The notes under the pieces: generated by a model | Told to the model about the DNA's origin: nothing | Databases searched by the model: none | Seen by the model: the letters and a program-made list of their open reading frames with translations, nothing else | From: Hymenopus coronatus | Taxonomy: Eukaryota; Arthropoda; Insecta; Mantodea; Hymenopodidae | Length of the DNA: 64,000 nucleotides | Assembly: GCA_030762935.1 (NCBI GenBank) | Contig: CM060900.1 | Location: 111,318,620 to 111,382,619 of the forward strand | Reading direction: 5' to 3' | Position numbers and translations under genes: made by a program | Part shown: positions 45,450-55,954 of the stretch, piece after piece | How the letters are laid out: every line of letters begins with the position of its first letter | Position numbering within the stretch: the first letter of the stretch is position 1

Positions 45450-45792
45450 TAGTGGCGCCATGGCGGAGTATTCTGACCGCTCGCCTCCCACGTAGGCGGC
45501 CCGGGTTCGATCTCGTGCGCCCGCATGTGGAATTTGTGGGGGACGAAGCGGCCTCTGGCCGGGCTCTCCGGTTTTTCCCGCCACTCATTCCAGCAATTGC
45601 TCCATCACCTTTTCTATCATCCATTTGCTTGCATTTCATATCATCCACTTCCTCATGCTCATGCCTGGCTATGGGCCGACCACTCGTTCCAGGTTCTGTG
45701 TTATTCTGTGATTTCGTGCGTTGGCTCCCCGACAGGTTTGTAAATCCTAGAGAGCTTCAATCCTAAATACGGTGAGGGGAATCCGACTACCA
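45450..45792 (+). mobile_element. SINE-A2, full length
   Basis: Head GTGGCGCCATGGCGGAGTAT with B box CGGGTTCGATCTCG. Body CCGCATGTGGAATTTGTGGG, GACGAAGCGGCCTCTGGCC and GGTTTTTCCCGCCACTCATT as in SINE-A, then its own 3' half: TTTCATATCATCCACTTCCT, GGCTATGGGCCGACCACTCG, GCGTTGGCTCCCCGACAGG and GGTGAGGGGAATCCGACTACC. Sharing the left half with SINE-A but not the right shows modular exchange between SINE families. Frames of 71-104 residues on both strands are by-products. Confidence 0.88.
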
Positions 45793-46402
45793 AAAATATT
45801 ATTTGGTGATAGATTGCCAATGTGCACCGCCGCCTGTCTATCTACAGAAATTTGACCTGCACCCACAAGTTGCTTACAAACATACTAATATCATTCTGGT
45901 ATTTGGGCTTTGCGGATGGGTGTAGAATGGGAACTAGTATGTCAATTTGGGGTTGAGCATTACTTTGCACTTACTATTTGCAGGGTGCAAAATATCCTGA
46001 CTGGCTTTCGATAATATGTTCATCTGACATGCATCTAAATTAATAGAGGGGTTAATAAAACATAAAGGAGGCAACGCGACAGCGTCACGAACACCAATTG
46101 TCCACCAAACAGGACTTTTTACCGAACATCAGTAACATTCCATCATGTAAACATTCTGATTTACACAGTATGTCTTTACAACAATGATGTAAATTCAGAT
46201 TTTATATATGGTCCAGTATAGTGGTTCCTCAATACTTTAGTAGGATGTTTTTGTTTTTTCATTGATTACTTCCGTTACTAGGATAACTTGGGATAAACAG
46301 GACTTTGCGTTAGCTAACAAACACAGTAATAGAAATCAAGCGTTAGTATCTGTGGAGGTTTTACTGATCTCGTGACACGCATGCACTTTCACTCTGCTGA
46401 AG
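45793..46402. other. unassigned DNA
   Basis: Nothing recognised. It lies directly downstream, on the minus strand, of the LINE C-terminal relic and could hold its 3' tail, but no polyA end is visible. Confidence 0.4.
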
Positions 46403-46642
46403 CTACCCGGTGCTGCGATTCCTGCTATTATCACAGTAAGAGGCCACGTGCCCAACTGTTAACCTAGTTTTACAGTACGGACAATCAGTGGTATGAAGTG
46501 CAGAAGCGTTGTGCTGTGAATGGCTAATGCAGATGTTTGTGAATAGCATCTGATTTGGTACGGTATTGTAACGGGTGGAAATAGAGAGGCACTGAATGTG
46601 AAGCAGGCAGTCTGGTTGCGAGTTACAACGGCATTTCAGCAT
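46403..46642 (-). pseudogene. Jockey/I-type LINE C-terminal fragment with CCHC motif
   Basis: The 79-residue frame carries C54-x2-C57-x7-H65-x4-C70 in CPYCKTRLTVGHVASYC (46433-46483). The pattern C-x(1-3)-C-x(7-8)-H-x4-C with LTVxH between is typical of the C-terminal end of Jockey/I-group LINE ORF2 proteins, just after the reverse transcriptase/RNase H part. Upstream, ISHSQH sits where those proteins have a RIGHxxxTH-like segment. The reverse-transcriptase domain itself is not readable further upstream on this strand. The Met start is incidental. It is a degraded 3' stub of a LINE; the spacing of the four ligands is intact, but neighbouring residues differ from the usual HILLEC. Confidence 0.55.
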
Positions 46643-48099
46643 TTATTTTAGTGGGGCTTCAGATGTGTGGTTGACAGCGACACGAGGAGGAGCTGTATTT
46701 GGCCGCGATATCAATCAAAATAAGGCTTATAGGCACCGTGCATGGACCAGAAAATCGTACTGGTGGCGCCGCTCCGTGTCATACTTTGTACTTATTAGGA
46801 GGATAGTTGAAGTGGAAGCCATATGCGATGTAGGTATTATTTGTGGTTTTCTGCCTATAAAGTGACTGAAAGCACTGTTTCAAAAGGTCGAAATCTTTTT
46901 GTGCACATCTGGAAATATACTGGGAACATATGCTGAGCTGTGGGGATGTTCTGAACCTTTTATTTCCGATGACGCGAATTCTGCAAAATTTTGTTGCGGG
47001 CTTTGGCCCATGATGACTCTTCAGGTCTGAAAATAAAATATAAAGTATGAATAATAATACGTACACAACAATACGTACATAAATATTAACAATAAAATAT
47101 TAGTAATAATAATAATATTACAGTATTTCCATAATGTGTCATTTAATCTAATACTACCAGTATTTAGAGTTTCTATTTATTAAAAAACGTTAGCATTAAT
47201 TTCTAAACAACATTATCCATGCTGCAGTTAATTTTTAAGCACATGTTACTGCTTTAAGGTACAATATAAAATTAGTGTACTTACTTCTTTCGATGTACAG
47301 CTTGAATCTATAGATTTCTTCTTTGCGGTTCAGTTTTCCGCGTGGGAAAAGAATAAAAGGCAAAAAGTGGCGAAATATTCTTGTGGGTATTATTACATCC
47401 TACAACACAGCAGTTACCGCCTTCTTGTAGTGTTTACATTCTCAGGAGGTTCGATATTTGACATCTTGGCATACGCTAATATTCTTACTGCACTGTCTCA
47501 GTTACCCTCTTGTTAGTAACCAAACTTGCCGCCAGAGTAGCGTGCACGGTGCGTATATGTAACACAGTCCAGTTAAGTGTTACCTTTACACCTCTACAGA
47601 ATGAACTACAATAGGCAGCATATTACCAGAGACGGTCTTGCAAAATTTAGGATACGCTTTTAGCTTCAGAAAGATAGATGATTAATGTGGAGAAAGTTAG
47701 GTTATATAACATATCCTCTTTGCCATACGTATGCAGGAAAATGTATCAAGGAAGTCGGGTAAGCGGAGATAAAAATGTATTCCATAACTGCCATAAGTAT
47801 TAAAACGACGTAACCAAATCCAGGAGCAACCTTCGAACTATATGTGGATAACTATAGTGAAATGCCTTCACCTTGGCTTCTTTAATTTGGACATGCGTGC
47901 TTTGGATACTAGGGTAGACGTTTTGTGCCTCATATCCTAGCAAAGGGTTAGTTAGATCATCAACAGAGAAGCTCACTAGCTAATGTCGTCATATTGTTGT
48001 TTTACCCCACCTTTTTGGTTTTGTGTTTGCAGTCCACCATCACAGCACGTGAAGCATTTCTCCTTCACTTACTCACTTAGTAATGCATGTCCGTAATGA
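46643..48099. other. unassigned DNA
   Basis: 46650-46870 would be upstream coding sequence of the LINE relic but shows no motif. 47097-47120 is an AAT-rich run. No gene supported; a 95-residue minus-strand frame at 46779-47066 is featureless. Confidence 0.4.
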
Positions 48100-48352
48100 C
48101 ATGTTTCGTCGTCCTTCGTAATCTATGGGAACCGCTGTTTCCGAGGGCGACTGATTTTTGCACGTAAAATCCCTTAGCGTAGATTCCTTCGGAAGGGAAA
48201 TGAAGTCATTGGTCCCATGACGTAGGTTTAGGGCACGTAAAAGAATTTCAAGTCTGACAAAGAGGCCTCTGAGCAAACTAAAGGGATCTTTCACGCTTAG
48301 TGTGGAACGGAATGCTGAGAATAACATCAGCTAAAGGGCATCCATAAATAAA
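48100..48352 (+). mobile_element. SINE-N, diverged head
   Basis: The head region is hard to read. Clear from GAGGGCGACTGATTTTTGCA: TTCCTTCGGAAGGGAAATGAAG, GTAGGTTTAGGGCACGTAAAAG, AAAGAGGCCTCTGAGCAAAC, AACGGAATGCTGAGAATAAC and GGGCATCCATAAATAAAACA. Confidence 0.82.
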
Positions 48353-48704
48353 ACAGTGTAATTATGACATGCTCCAAAGTAACAAAACTGACTGCTTTGG
48401 CTACATGAATGCGTCATAACTTCACCAACAATGCGGCCTCTCTTCTTTCACTTAAGGTTGGGCATCACGGGGCATAAAGTTGCAGCAGTTCGCTTCATCA
48501 TAAGTAATGGCACCCCTGAATACATTTGCCTGATTATATTTCTCTCCTTTTGTACTTCTAGAAATCGTGAATATAATGTATTTATCGACTGGACCTGAGT
48601 TTGCTGATTCATTTTAACATCTAAAATTCCACACTTCGAGCCGCTAGCCAATCAGTAGCGTGACAACACACATTAATTGAGTTTGGAAGTTAAAGAGAAA
48701 AAAA
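48353..48704. other. unassigned DNA
   Basis: No gene or element recognised. Confidence 0.4.
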
Positions 48705-49535
48705 CCTGATATGTCCCATTCACATGCTTTTCTATATCTATTCTGCAAAAATATTCTTACAAAAGCTTATTTTTCTATCAACTTTATGCTCGTCAAGATA
48801 AACATCAGCAGCTTAAGTTGCTTAGAACCTTGTAAGCGGAAGGAAAATAAGGGAATAAACTAGGCTAAAGCGACAGACAGGTATTTTAAAAGCCGGTTGC
48901 TACGTCATGCAGTTGAAACTCCCTTCTCTTAGAATGACCCAGGGAGTGAATAACGATTCCCCATTTGAGAAAAATTAAATAAAACCAATAACAGGGAATA
49001 CCTAGGAAATCGTTTTCTCTACAAACAAACTGTATATGACAAATTGTGTGTTCTAACGAGATCTACGTTTTATGTAACCAGATTTTGTCTATTTCTTACG
49101 GTTTACCAATTGAGCAAAAATCATCCAGAATGAAGACATTTCAGAGGCTATTTCCAGAAAATTCAGGAAACACATTTTGTTTAGAATGTAAATATCTTTA
49201 ACATGTGTAATTTTAATAGCAATTGTTATAGACATTTTCCGAAAAATGTTCTATGTAAATTGTAGTTAAGGGTAGAGGGTTATCCTGAAAATATTTTTGT
49301 CGCATCCTTGGAAGATTCTGAGCTTCAATACCAAGTTTGGTATTAACAGACTTTATGCTTTCGAGCTATGCTGTCCATATACACATACACCTTTTGTTGC
49401 TAAATACGCTTTTATGCATAGGTCCTCAAAGGATATATTTCCGGTGAAATCTCGGTATCGAATTTTTGAACGGAATACAATATCTTCTTTACCTGCTATG
49501 CGTTTACAAAGTACTTGTTAGAGAAAGTAAAAATA
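48705..49535 (+). mobile_element. XR repeat, near full length
   Basis: Left end CCTGATATGTCCCATTCACA; right end TTAGAGAAAGTAAAAATA. Internal GCGGAAGGAAAATAAGGGAA, ATTTCTTACGGTTTACCAAT and TTTCCGGTGAAATCTCGGTA. A 74-residue frame in the right third is a translation of the repeat. Confidence 0.87.
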
Positions 49536-49895
49536 TACTTGTACAGTGAAAATACCACAAAGACTTCGTCTTGAACGCCAGGATATAAATCATTTGCTTC
49601 CTAAATAGGCATAGAGCTTTGAGCTTGAAGGCTAGTAAACAGTTTATTCGTAATGCTCCCTGGAGTTATATGTGTGACTAAGAGTGTGACAGTACTTTTT
49701 ATATTTTAAGAGAGATTGTTTGTCATAATAATGAGTGTCTTCAAACTGTTTGTATGATAACGTGTGTTTATTAAGAAAAATAATAATATTTCGAATGGCA
49801 GATCAACTGCTGTATTAAAAGACTTGAAATCTAAATCAAATGGAGCTTCAGAAAGACATTTGACGGTCTGTTACTTCTTCTTCTTCTCCTCCGCT

Positions 49896-49897
<2 letters not shown>
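49536..49897. other. unassigned AT-rich DNA
   Basis: Spacer leading into the trinucleotide tract, nothing recognised. Confidence 0.4.
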
Positions 49898-49932
<35 letters not shown>

Positions 49933-49980
49933 TTCTATTATTATTATTACTTCTATTATTATTATTATTATTATTACTTA

Positions 49981-50013
<33 letters not shown>

Positions 50014-50063
50014 TTCTATTATTATTACTTCTATTGTTATTTTTATTATAATTTTTATTATTA

Positions 50064-50095
<32 letters not shown>
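49898..50095 (+). repeat. (ATT)n microsatellite, about 200 bp
   Basis: ATT units interrupted by several ACTTCT and single-base variants. The frame over it is a run of about 60 leucine/isoleucine codons and is an artefact. Confidence 0.97.
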
Positions 50096-50435
50096 GAATA
50101 GCTCAAACCACTGGCCTCGAAGAAGAAGATGAGAGGGTCTAGGTATGAGAGGGGGCTATCTGATCATAGTTTGTATATTGTGAAATGTTAGTATATTATA
50201 TATATCGCCCATGCTGCTACGCCTAACTGCTCTGATAGGTATAACTAGTATTTCTAGGTTCTCATTGCTAGCACGCGGGCTGACAGCGATATTTGTTTTT
50301 CGGAGTGAACTTCATTACCAGGGAGAAAACGTTTAAGCAACACATTCTTCTTCCTCCCTTCTTCTCGTGTTCAGATAGTTAATTGAATATTTCTTCTCGT
50401 TATGCGTTAGTAAACTCTTGAAAGAACCTCTCCGT
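50096..50435. other. unassigned DNA
   Basis: No gene or repeat recognised before SINE-G. Confidence 0.4.
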
Positions 50436-50890
50436 ACCGAGCCAGGTGGCTCAGGCGTTTCCTGAGACTGGCATTCCTGAGGTCATGGGGTCGATACCCG
50501 CGACCAACCTCTGTGACCCATGGGTTCCTTTGAGGGTATTCCCAGAGGTTCCTTCATTCCCCGGAACTTCCTACCCCGTCCATTTCATCCATCCGATCAT
50601 TTTCAGGGTTGTGTCTGCGAGGACTGCGGTGGTGGCGTCCTTCCGTGGTGATGACAGCTCTTGTTGGCGGGATGGCATTGAAAGTTATCTGTAGACCCAG
50701 GGAATTCGGTCAGACCTCGGGTGCGGCTTCCTAATGCTCCCCGCGTCGAGATGTAATGCTTTGAACATGTTAGGGATCCTCCACGTTTGGTTTACCCGCA
50801 ATCTGGTTTCGGCCATCCGTTGTCATCTCATCCTATCTGCCTGGGCTCTGACGTACAATAAGCCAATTTCTGCAGTGTGGAATGCCCCCT
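50436..50890 (+). mobile_element. SINE-G
   Basis: Starts ACCGAGCCAGGTGGCTCAGG, B box GGGGTCGATACCC, GAGGTTCCTTCATTCCCCGG, TTTTCAGGGTTGTGTCTGCG, GCTCCCCGCGTCGAGATGTA, and ends CAGTGTGGAATGCCCCCTC with a CTCTCTC tail instead of (AC)n. Shorter in the middle than the 8077 copy. A truncated SINE-A follows almost immediately. Confidence 0.88.
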
Positions 50891-50899
50891 CTCTCTCCC

Positions 50900-51078
50900 T
50901 CAAGGACCACATGTGAGATTTGTAGTGGACAAAGCGGCGCAGGTGCGGGTTTTCTTCGGGTTCTCCGGTTTTCCCCGACATCACATTCCACCAGTGCTCC
51001 ATCTTTATTCCGTGTATCATCAGCGTCATCGCCTGCGATGCCTTTGCAGAAAAGCGGGCGTTAAACACTATCCAAAAT
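50900..51078 (+). mobile_element. SINE-A, 5' truncated
   Basis: Begins at GGACCACATGTGAGATTTGT, then GACAAAGCGGCGCAGGTGCG, CGGTTTTCCCCGACATCACA, CCACCAGTGCTCCATCTTTA and CGGGCGTTAAACACTATCC. The tRNA-like head is missing at the junction with SINE-G, so it either truncated on insertion or was cut by the SINE-G event. Confidence 0.87.
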
Positions 51079-51849
51079 ATCTCTCTCAAATTCCTTATCT
51101 CTCGCACACATCCACTCCTTGAATGAAAAAGTCTCAAACAAGCAACACCAAGGAAATTCCCACGCTACTGAATTAAATATTGCTTGTGGTTCTTGGGTTC
51201 AGAATTCGCAACCATTTGACAAACTGTTGCATTTTATGAATACGAAATTATACTTTTTTCACATATATCAGCCTTCAGGCGTGAACATCATGGCATAACT
51301 ATATTGTTCATTAGTAGTACGGCTTGTTCAGGATTATCCCTGAACGCTCTTGATTCTGTGTGCTCATTTGTTTAGGACACTTTGTCTACGGTCTTCGCAT
51401 GTAATTAAAGTGTACACTCCTCCGTTACTTCTCAGGGTATCCATCTGCAGCGGAGCAACGCAACTGTAGTGGCTCCGTTGTGAACATTTATGTCGGGCTA
51501 TGAGTATGTGCATTAAAACCAGGTTTTCTACTTGTGTGCTACATCCTGGCAGGCTGAATGGTCTGCCGGAACGACCACCGAGTCGCACATCGTACAGTTT
51601 CCATTCAACTACACGCTCCCCTTCACAGAGCGAAGCACTTCTATCCCCAACTGTGTGTTGATTTATGAGTGGGATGCGGTGCACAAGAATTTGCACCAGT
51701 GTATAATCTTGGTTCACGCGAGTAACATGCTTTCGCGCTTTCCGTTAAATTGCTTCTGCTGTACTTCCGCTCAGTGATGTGGGTATATTGCGTCATTGCG
51801 AGCAGAAAGCTGTACCGCATTGATAGGTGTGAATAAGTTTCTAAGACTG
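51079..51849. other. unassigned DNA with the longest non-repeat frame
   Basis: 51364-51780 has near-balanced base composition. A 117-residue frame on the minus strand (51364-51717) and an 81-residue frame on the plus strand (51532-51777) overlap. Neither shows a domain, signal peptide or splice context, so I do not call a gene, but this is the best place in the window to look for an unrecognised exon. Confidence 0.3.
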
Positions 51850-51973
51850 GTCCCGTAGCTCAGTCGGTAGAGCACGTGCCTGCGCTACGAGGAATCCCGG
51901 ATTCGATTCCCGGCTGGGAGTGGGAGTTCTTCTTTGGCCAATAATATTCCCTAATCTTCCCACAGTCTCAGAA

Positions 51974-52005
<32 letters not shown>
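51850..52005 (+). mobile_element. SINE-S, Lys-type tRNA head, (GT)n tail
   Basis: The head reads GTCCCGTAGCTCAGTCGGTA GAGC with a perfect four-pair D arm, B box GGATTCGATTCCC and closing CTGGGAG. The D arm is the one typical of tRNA-Lys-derived SINEs. Body ATATTCCCTAATCTTCCCAC and CAGTCTCAGAATGTATATG matches the 6905 and 17600 copies. It ends in about 12 GT units (51981-52005). The anticodon stem does not pair, so it is not a tRNA gene. Confidence 0.8.
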
Positions 52006-52018
52006 ATAAAGCGAAGAA

Positions 52019-52742
52019 AATTGGATGTGTTACATTCACATGATTTCCTTTAGCTGTACCACTAACACGCCGTTCTTAAATACATTATTCTTTTATCCAC
52101 ATCAGGCTAATCGAGATAAACATCAGCTGAATTGGTCTTGCTACTTGCTTCCCTGTCAGTGGAACGGAAATAAGGGCATTCACTAAACTAAAGGATAATA
52201 GAACCTGTTAATGACTAGTCTCTTTTTAAAACAATTGAAATTCGGTTCTTTTTGCACGGCCAGGATTAAAACAAAAAAAAAAAATCAATGATCCCCCTGC
52301 ACCACGAAGCACCAAAGCTAGACACTTGAGCCAGCGCGGCCATAATGACCGGCTTCGTATTTGAGAAAAGCTTAAGTAGTTTAAAATTGAACGAATAACA
52401 AAGAATATCTGGGAAATGGTTAGTTCGACTAAAATTTATATGCCATAAATTGCGTTTTAACGAGATATACCAACATTTTTTGTGCAGTAAGTTTATATAC
52501 ATCTTACGCTTTACCAGTTATGCGAATGTCATTCTGAATGCAGAGATCTTCAGGGGCTATTTCCAGAAAATTCAAAGATATAGATTTCATTTGTCATAAA
52601 ACTAACTTAAACGTATGTTGTTTTAATCCAAATCGTTAGAGCCATTTTTGAGATTATCAAAAATTCCCAAAAATGTTTCATCTAAAGAGTTGAGGTGGAG
52701 GGAATTTTCCAAAAACCTTCGTGTCACATCCTAGGAAGATGT
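52019..52742 (+). mobile_element. XR repeat, right end missing, with inserted SINE-L fragment
   Basis: Left end TTGGATGTGTTACATTCACA; GTGGAACGGAAATAAGGGCA; an insert at about 52275-52365; then GGAAATGGTTAGTTCGACTA and ATCTTACGCTTTACCAGTTA. It breaks off after CACATCCTAGGAAGATG, about 180 bases short of the family end. Confidence 0.83.
52285..52365 (-). mobile_element. SINE-L head fragment inside XR
   Basis: Minus strand: GGTCATTATGGCCGCGCTGG and TTTGGTGCTTCGTGGTGCAG parallel the head at 37825-37890. A run of A precedes it at 52274-52285, so the body is reduced to head plus A-run. Confidence 0.6.
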
Positions 52743-53035
52743 TTATTTACTTTTTCATGTAATCATGAAACAAATTTGAAAGTCAACAGGACAAAAAAAA
52801 AAAAAAAAAAAAGTGAACTCTTGAAAAAGTTGTAACTACTAACAACAGTATTCTGGAAACGACTGATGCTCCCCCCCCCAAAGTTATTTAAAAGATATTG
52901 TGTGTTTTAAAGCTATCCACATTTGATGAAGTACGTTTTCATCCATCACTTAACGTTGGCCAGTTATACAAGATTGTGTAAACTCCTTCCGAAAGGGAGA
53001 CTTTTAAGGATACTCCTAGAAAATTCAAGTTATAT

Positions 53036-53262
53036 ATGTATAGTAAAATTCGAAGGCTTTCACAGCCGGTGTTAGAATCACTTATAGAAAACAAAACCGG
53101 GCTTGTAGGCCGTGGTCCACTGGGCTTCTACCCTCGTTCCCCAGACGTTTCGCCTGCGTCTGCGGCAGACATCATCAGTGGCGTGTACATCTCCGTGGTC
53201 TCTCAGGCGAAACGTCTGGGGAACAAGGTGAGAAGCCCAGTTTTCTATAAGTGATCATATAT
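53036..53262 (-). mobile_element. Penelope-like terminal-repeat fragment inserted in XR
   Basis: The outer ends ATCACTTATAGAAAAC (about 53072-53087) and GTTTTCTATAAGTGAT (to 53257) are a perfect 16-bp inverted pair. An inner inverted pair of about 38 bases carries CGTTCCCCAGACGTTTCGCC and GGCGAAACGTCTGGGGAAC. One arm contains a hammerhead core and CCACGGCCTACAAGCCCGG; the outer flank has CCGGCTGTGAAAGCCTTCG. Penelope-like retroelements carry such hammerheads in their terminal repeats, often as inverted partial copies. No reverse transcriptase or GIY-YIG part is present. Confidence 0.62.
53141..53180 (-). ncRNA. hammerhead ribozyme core (Penelope type)
   Basis: Minus strand in order: CTGATGA (53172-53178), T, stem II strand GTCTGC (53165-53170), loop CGCAGAC, stem II strand GCAGGC (53152-53157), GAAAC (53147-53151), GTC (53144-53146). 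CUGANGA and GAAA are the invariant hammerhead boxes, and the six stem II pairs form with one G-U. GUC is the usual cleavage triplet position in these elements. Self-cleavage is inferred, not shown. Stems I and III cannot be judged by eye. Confidence 0.6.
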
Positions 53263-53552
53263 GTATGCATACTTTATATATATATATTAGTGATCATGTA
53301 AATATGTTAATACAGGGTTTATCAGTCGTTGCGAGGAATAGTCCATGCAAAGGGTAATTCGTGATGGGGGACTTTCTTTAAAGTTTCATGCCCCACCTTT
53401 GCAAGATACCGAATTTGTATTTAGTTTAGTTTATCGGACCCTCCGCTTTTGAATTATACTGTTAACACATACTCTCATTCACTTGAGCCTACTTCTAAAA
53501 CTACTTTTTTATTCGGGGGTCTCAAAACACGTGTTTCCGGTAAAATCTGGAA

Positions 53553-53682
53553 AGCGAATTTTTGGGTGGCATGATATATCTTCTTTATTTACTCTGTGTG
53601 TGGCAGAGAAAACGTAGACACTTCTCTTTATCTTATTATCTTAGAAATTATAGTTATACATCATGCCACCCAAAAATTCGCT
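53553..53682. repeat. 23-bp perfect inverted repeat (XR right end snapped back)
   Basis: AGCGAATTTTTGGGTGGCAT GAT at 53553-53575 is exactly mirrored at 53660-53682. The first arm is in its normal place in the XR right end; the second is a short reversed copy beyond the element end. The pair can fold into a hairpin with an 84-base loop. Confidence 0.8.
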
Positions 53683-53784
53683 ATTCAGATTGTCTAAGTG
53701 GGCTTTAAAGTTTAACAGCTGCTGCCTGCGAAAGGCAGGCCCCCTTTTGGTCCCATTTCTAGCCGCTCTGCATTTACGTACTTA

Positions 53785-54516
53785 ATTTTACTTCCTCTAC
53801 ACATACTTCCATCCAAAGTATTGTATTCCACCCAAAACTTCGATACCGAGAAAAAAGTCCGTGTGTGTCTGACTCTGGATAACTTAACTCAAAAACGAAA
53901 AGGCCGTTAAATAGTAAACTTAGTATTTAAGTTTGGTATCTTTCAAGAATCCCCCACTCTAAAGTACCATTTACTGGAAACTTTTTTGATTTTGTTTTTC
54001 TCAAAAATGGCTCTAACTATTTTGATTAAGGTGCAGAACATTGAAGCTATTTACATCACAAATAAAATATATATCTTGAGATTTCTGGGAATAGTTTCCT
54101 AAAATCTCTCTTATTTTGAATGAATTTTGCATAACTGGTAAACCGTAAGAGATAGACAAAAACTTATTATACAAAAAATGTAAATCTCGTTAAAACACAA
54201 TTAATGCCATATTCATGTTTGTTATTCATTGTTATTAGTTTATTTTAAACTATGGTTCTCCTTAAACGGAATTACCTTTCGTTTCGTCTCTCTTTTGTGT
54301 TTCTGGAACTGAAAGCGAACGGAACTTCAATTGTTCACATATCGATCGGCTTTTAAAACATTTGACTATCGCTTTAGCCTGGCTATTCCGGTTATTTCAG
54401 CTTATAAAGATCTAAGTAATTATTGTGTTAATGTGTTAATCTGTTTTAGCATATTGTAGATAGAAGAATAAGCTTTTGTAGGAATAGGTACAGAAAGTAA
54501 TGTGAATGTAACACAT
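53785..54516 (-). mobile_element. XR repeat, near full length with inner loss
   Basis: Low-coordinate end AATTTTACTTCCTCTACACA; high-coordinate end CAGAAAGTAATGTGAATGTA. AATGGCTCTAACTATTTTGA and TTTTGCATAACTGGTAAACC are well kept. About 50 bases are missing near 53850, where the GTGAAATCTCGG block should be. Confidence 0.85.
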
Positions 54517-55954
54517 TTTTTTAAAAATTGGTGCGTTCAAACTGTAGCTGTGAAATGTACACAATGTTTTCAAGCGACAAGCATTGCTTGTTTGGCTATT
54601 TAAAGGTAGATTATTAGATACCTGAAACACCTACTTTTATATATGAATATTCTCATAGTTATTTATAATTTAATAATGAACATTTTCCTGGAGATAGCTA
54701 TTTTGCTTCTATATGTAAGGTTTGTGGTATTTGCTCCAGATAGAAGACTCGTTTAAAATTTGTATTACCAATTCGTATTAATTTATTGTAAAATAAGCAA
54801 TTAATGTTTTGAAAATATTATAACAGCAACTTCCTACACATAATGAAGAGAAAATATTTGAGTAAATTTCCCTTCTTCAGCAATGTCTGGGACGTTATAA
54901 TTATTATTAATTATATAAATTATAATGAAATTTAAAATTTATAACTTGACACAATGCAAAACAAAAGTTTTGAAAACCTATGATATTAGCTTGTAGCTCT
55001 TCTAAGTTATCCTAAATCCTTTTAATTTTTTATGGAGCAGCTTTCTGTATAGTGGAAAATGGACCTACATCAACTTTTAAAACAGGTTTTTGAATTCCAA
55101 ATCTAACTAGTTCAGAGTTTCCTGTGTGCTTTAGATTATTCAAGTACGATTGCGCTGCTTGCATAAATATCAGAGGGTACGATTACGAATTACGCCGCGG
55201 CGTTGGATTAATATAACCACATATCAAGTTAGAATATTAATTATATTTCGGCGCAGTATTTTTGGAGCAAAATGTGGGGCTTTACACTTCTGCTTCCTGA
55301 GTCTGCTCTTCCCACATTTATTTTCCTCTGCTGACCCTCATTCCCTTGACCTCATAACACCTTGGTTGTGGCTTGCAGTCTGGCAAAGTTTCATGCGGGT
55401 GTTTTATTCATTTTCCCTGTTTTGGTGGAAATCTTTCTGGGTTTTCGTAAGCGACCAACCTCCGGAGCATGCAACAAGACCAAAGCGTTCAATAATGTAG
55501 TTTTTCTCTTGTTTTCAGCGAGTGCGTATACGAAGAGAAAATTTGAAGCCGTGAATAAAATTCATATCGACCTAAAGTACTGTATTACTTTTGATAAGCA
55601 GCAAATATTACCTGTCATTTATCCGGGATAGTCATTTTTAAGCATGGTACGATAGGATGAACGTGAAAATTATATTGACTCATTTATCTGATTGCTGTGT
55701 GTGAACCGGGAAATATGGCGTACAAATTAGAACTTCAAAGAATAAAATGGAAATGTAAAAAATACAATAAAACTTACCACAAGTATAATTTAGTCAAAAT
55801 GAACGACATTCTAAACAATGAAAGATTTATGAATACACACTGATAAGCTTATAGATAGTTAGAAATAAGTTCTATTTATGTTATTAAGAATTCGTTAATG
55901 CAAAATCATACTGCTCGTGGTTATAGTTTAATTACATTAAACACGATTATAAAT
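54517..55954. other. unassigned AT-rich DNA with a GC-richer section
   Basis: Overlapping plus-strand frames of 116 and 89 residues cover 55150-55631 in a GC-richer section. They share no motif with a known family and have no clear splice or start context, so they are not called. The rest is very AT-rich. Confidence 0.35.

Larger units (their letters stand above)
52815..53618 (+). mobile_element. XR repeat, left end missing, split by a Penelope-type fragment
   Basis: Recognisable from ATTGTGTGTTTTAAAGC, with TACTCCTAGAAAATTCAAGTT before the insert at 53036-53262. It resumes with TGATCATGTAAATATGTTAA, AGGGTAATTCGTGATGGGGG, GTGTTTCCGGTAAAATCTGG and GGCAGAGAAAACGTAGAC. An (A)20 run at 52793-52812 marks its left boundary. 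Confidence 0.75.

Noticed and set aside
49764..50051. 95-residue frame
   Set aside because: Translation of the ATT microsatellite, mostly leucine; not a gene.
51850..51920. tRNA-Lys gene
   Set aside because: D arm and T arm are good, but the anticodon stem does not pair and a SINE-S body shared with two other loci follows.
55150..55631. 116- and 89-residue overlapping frames as an exon
   Set aside because: Different frames over the same DNA, aromatic-rich low-complexity translation, no family recognised.
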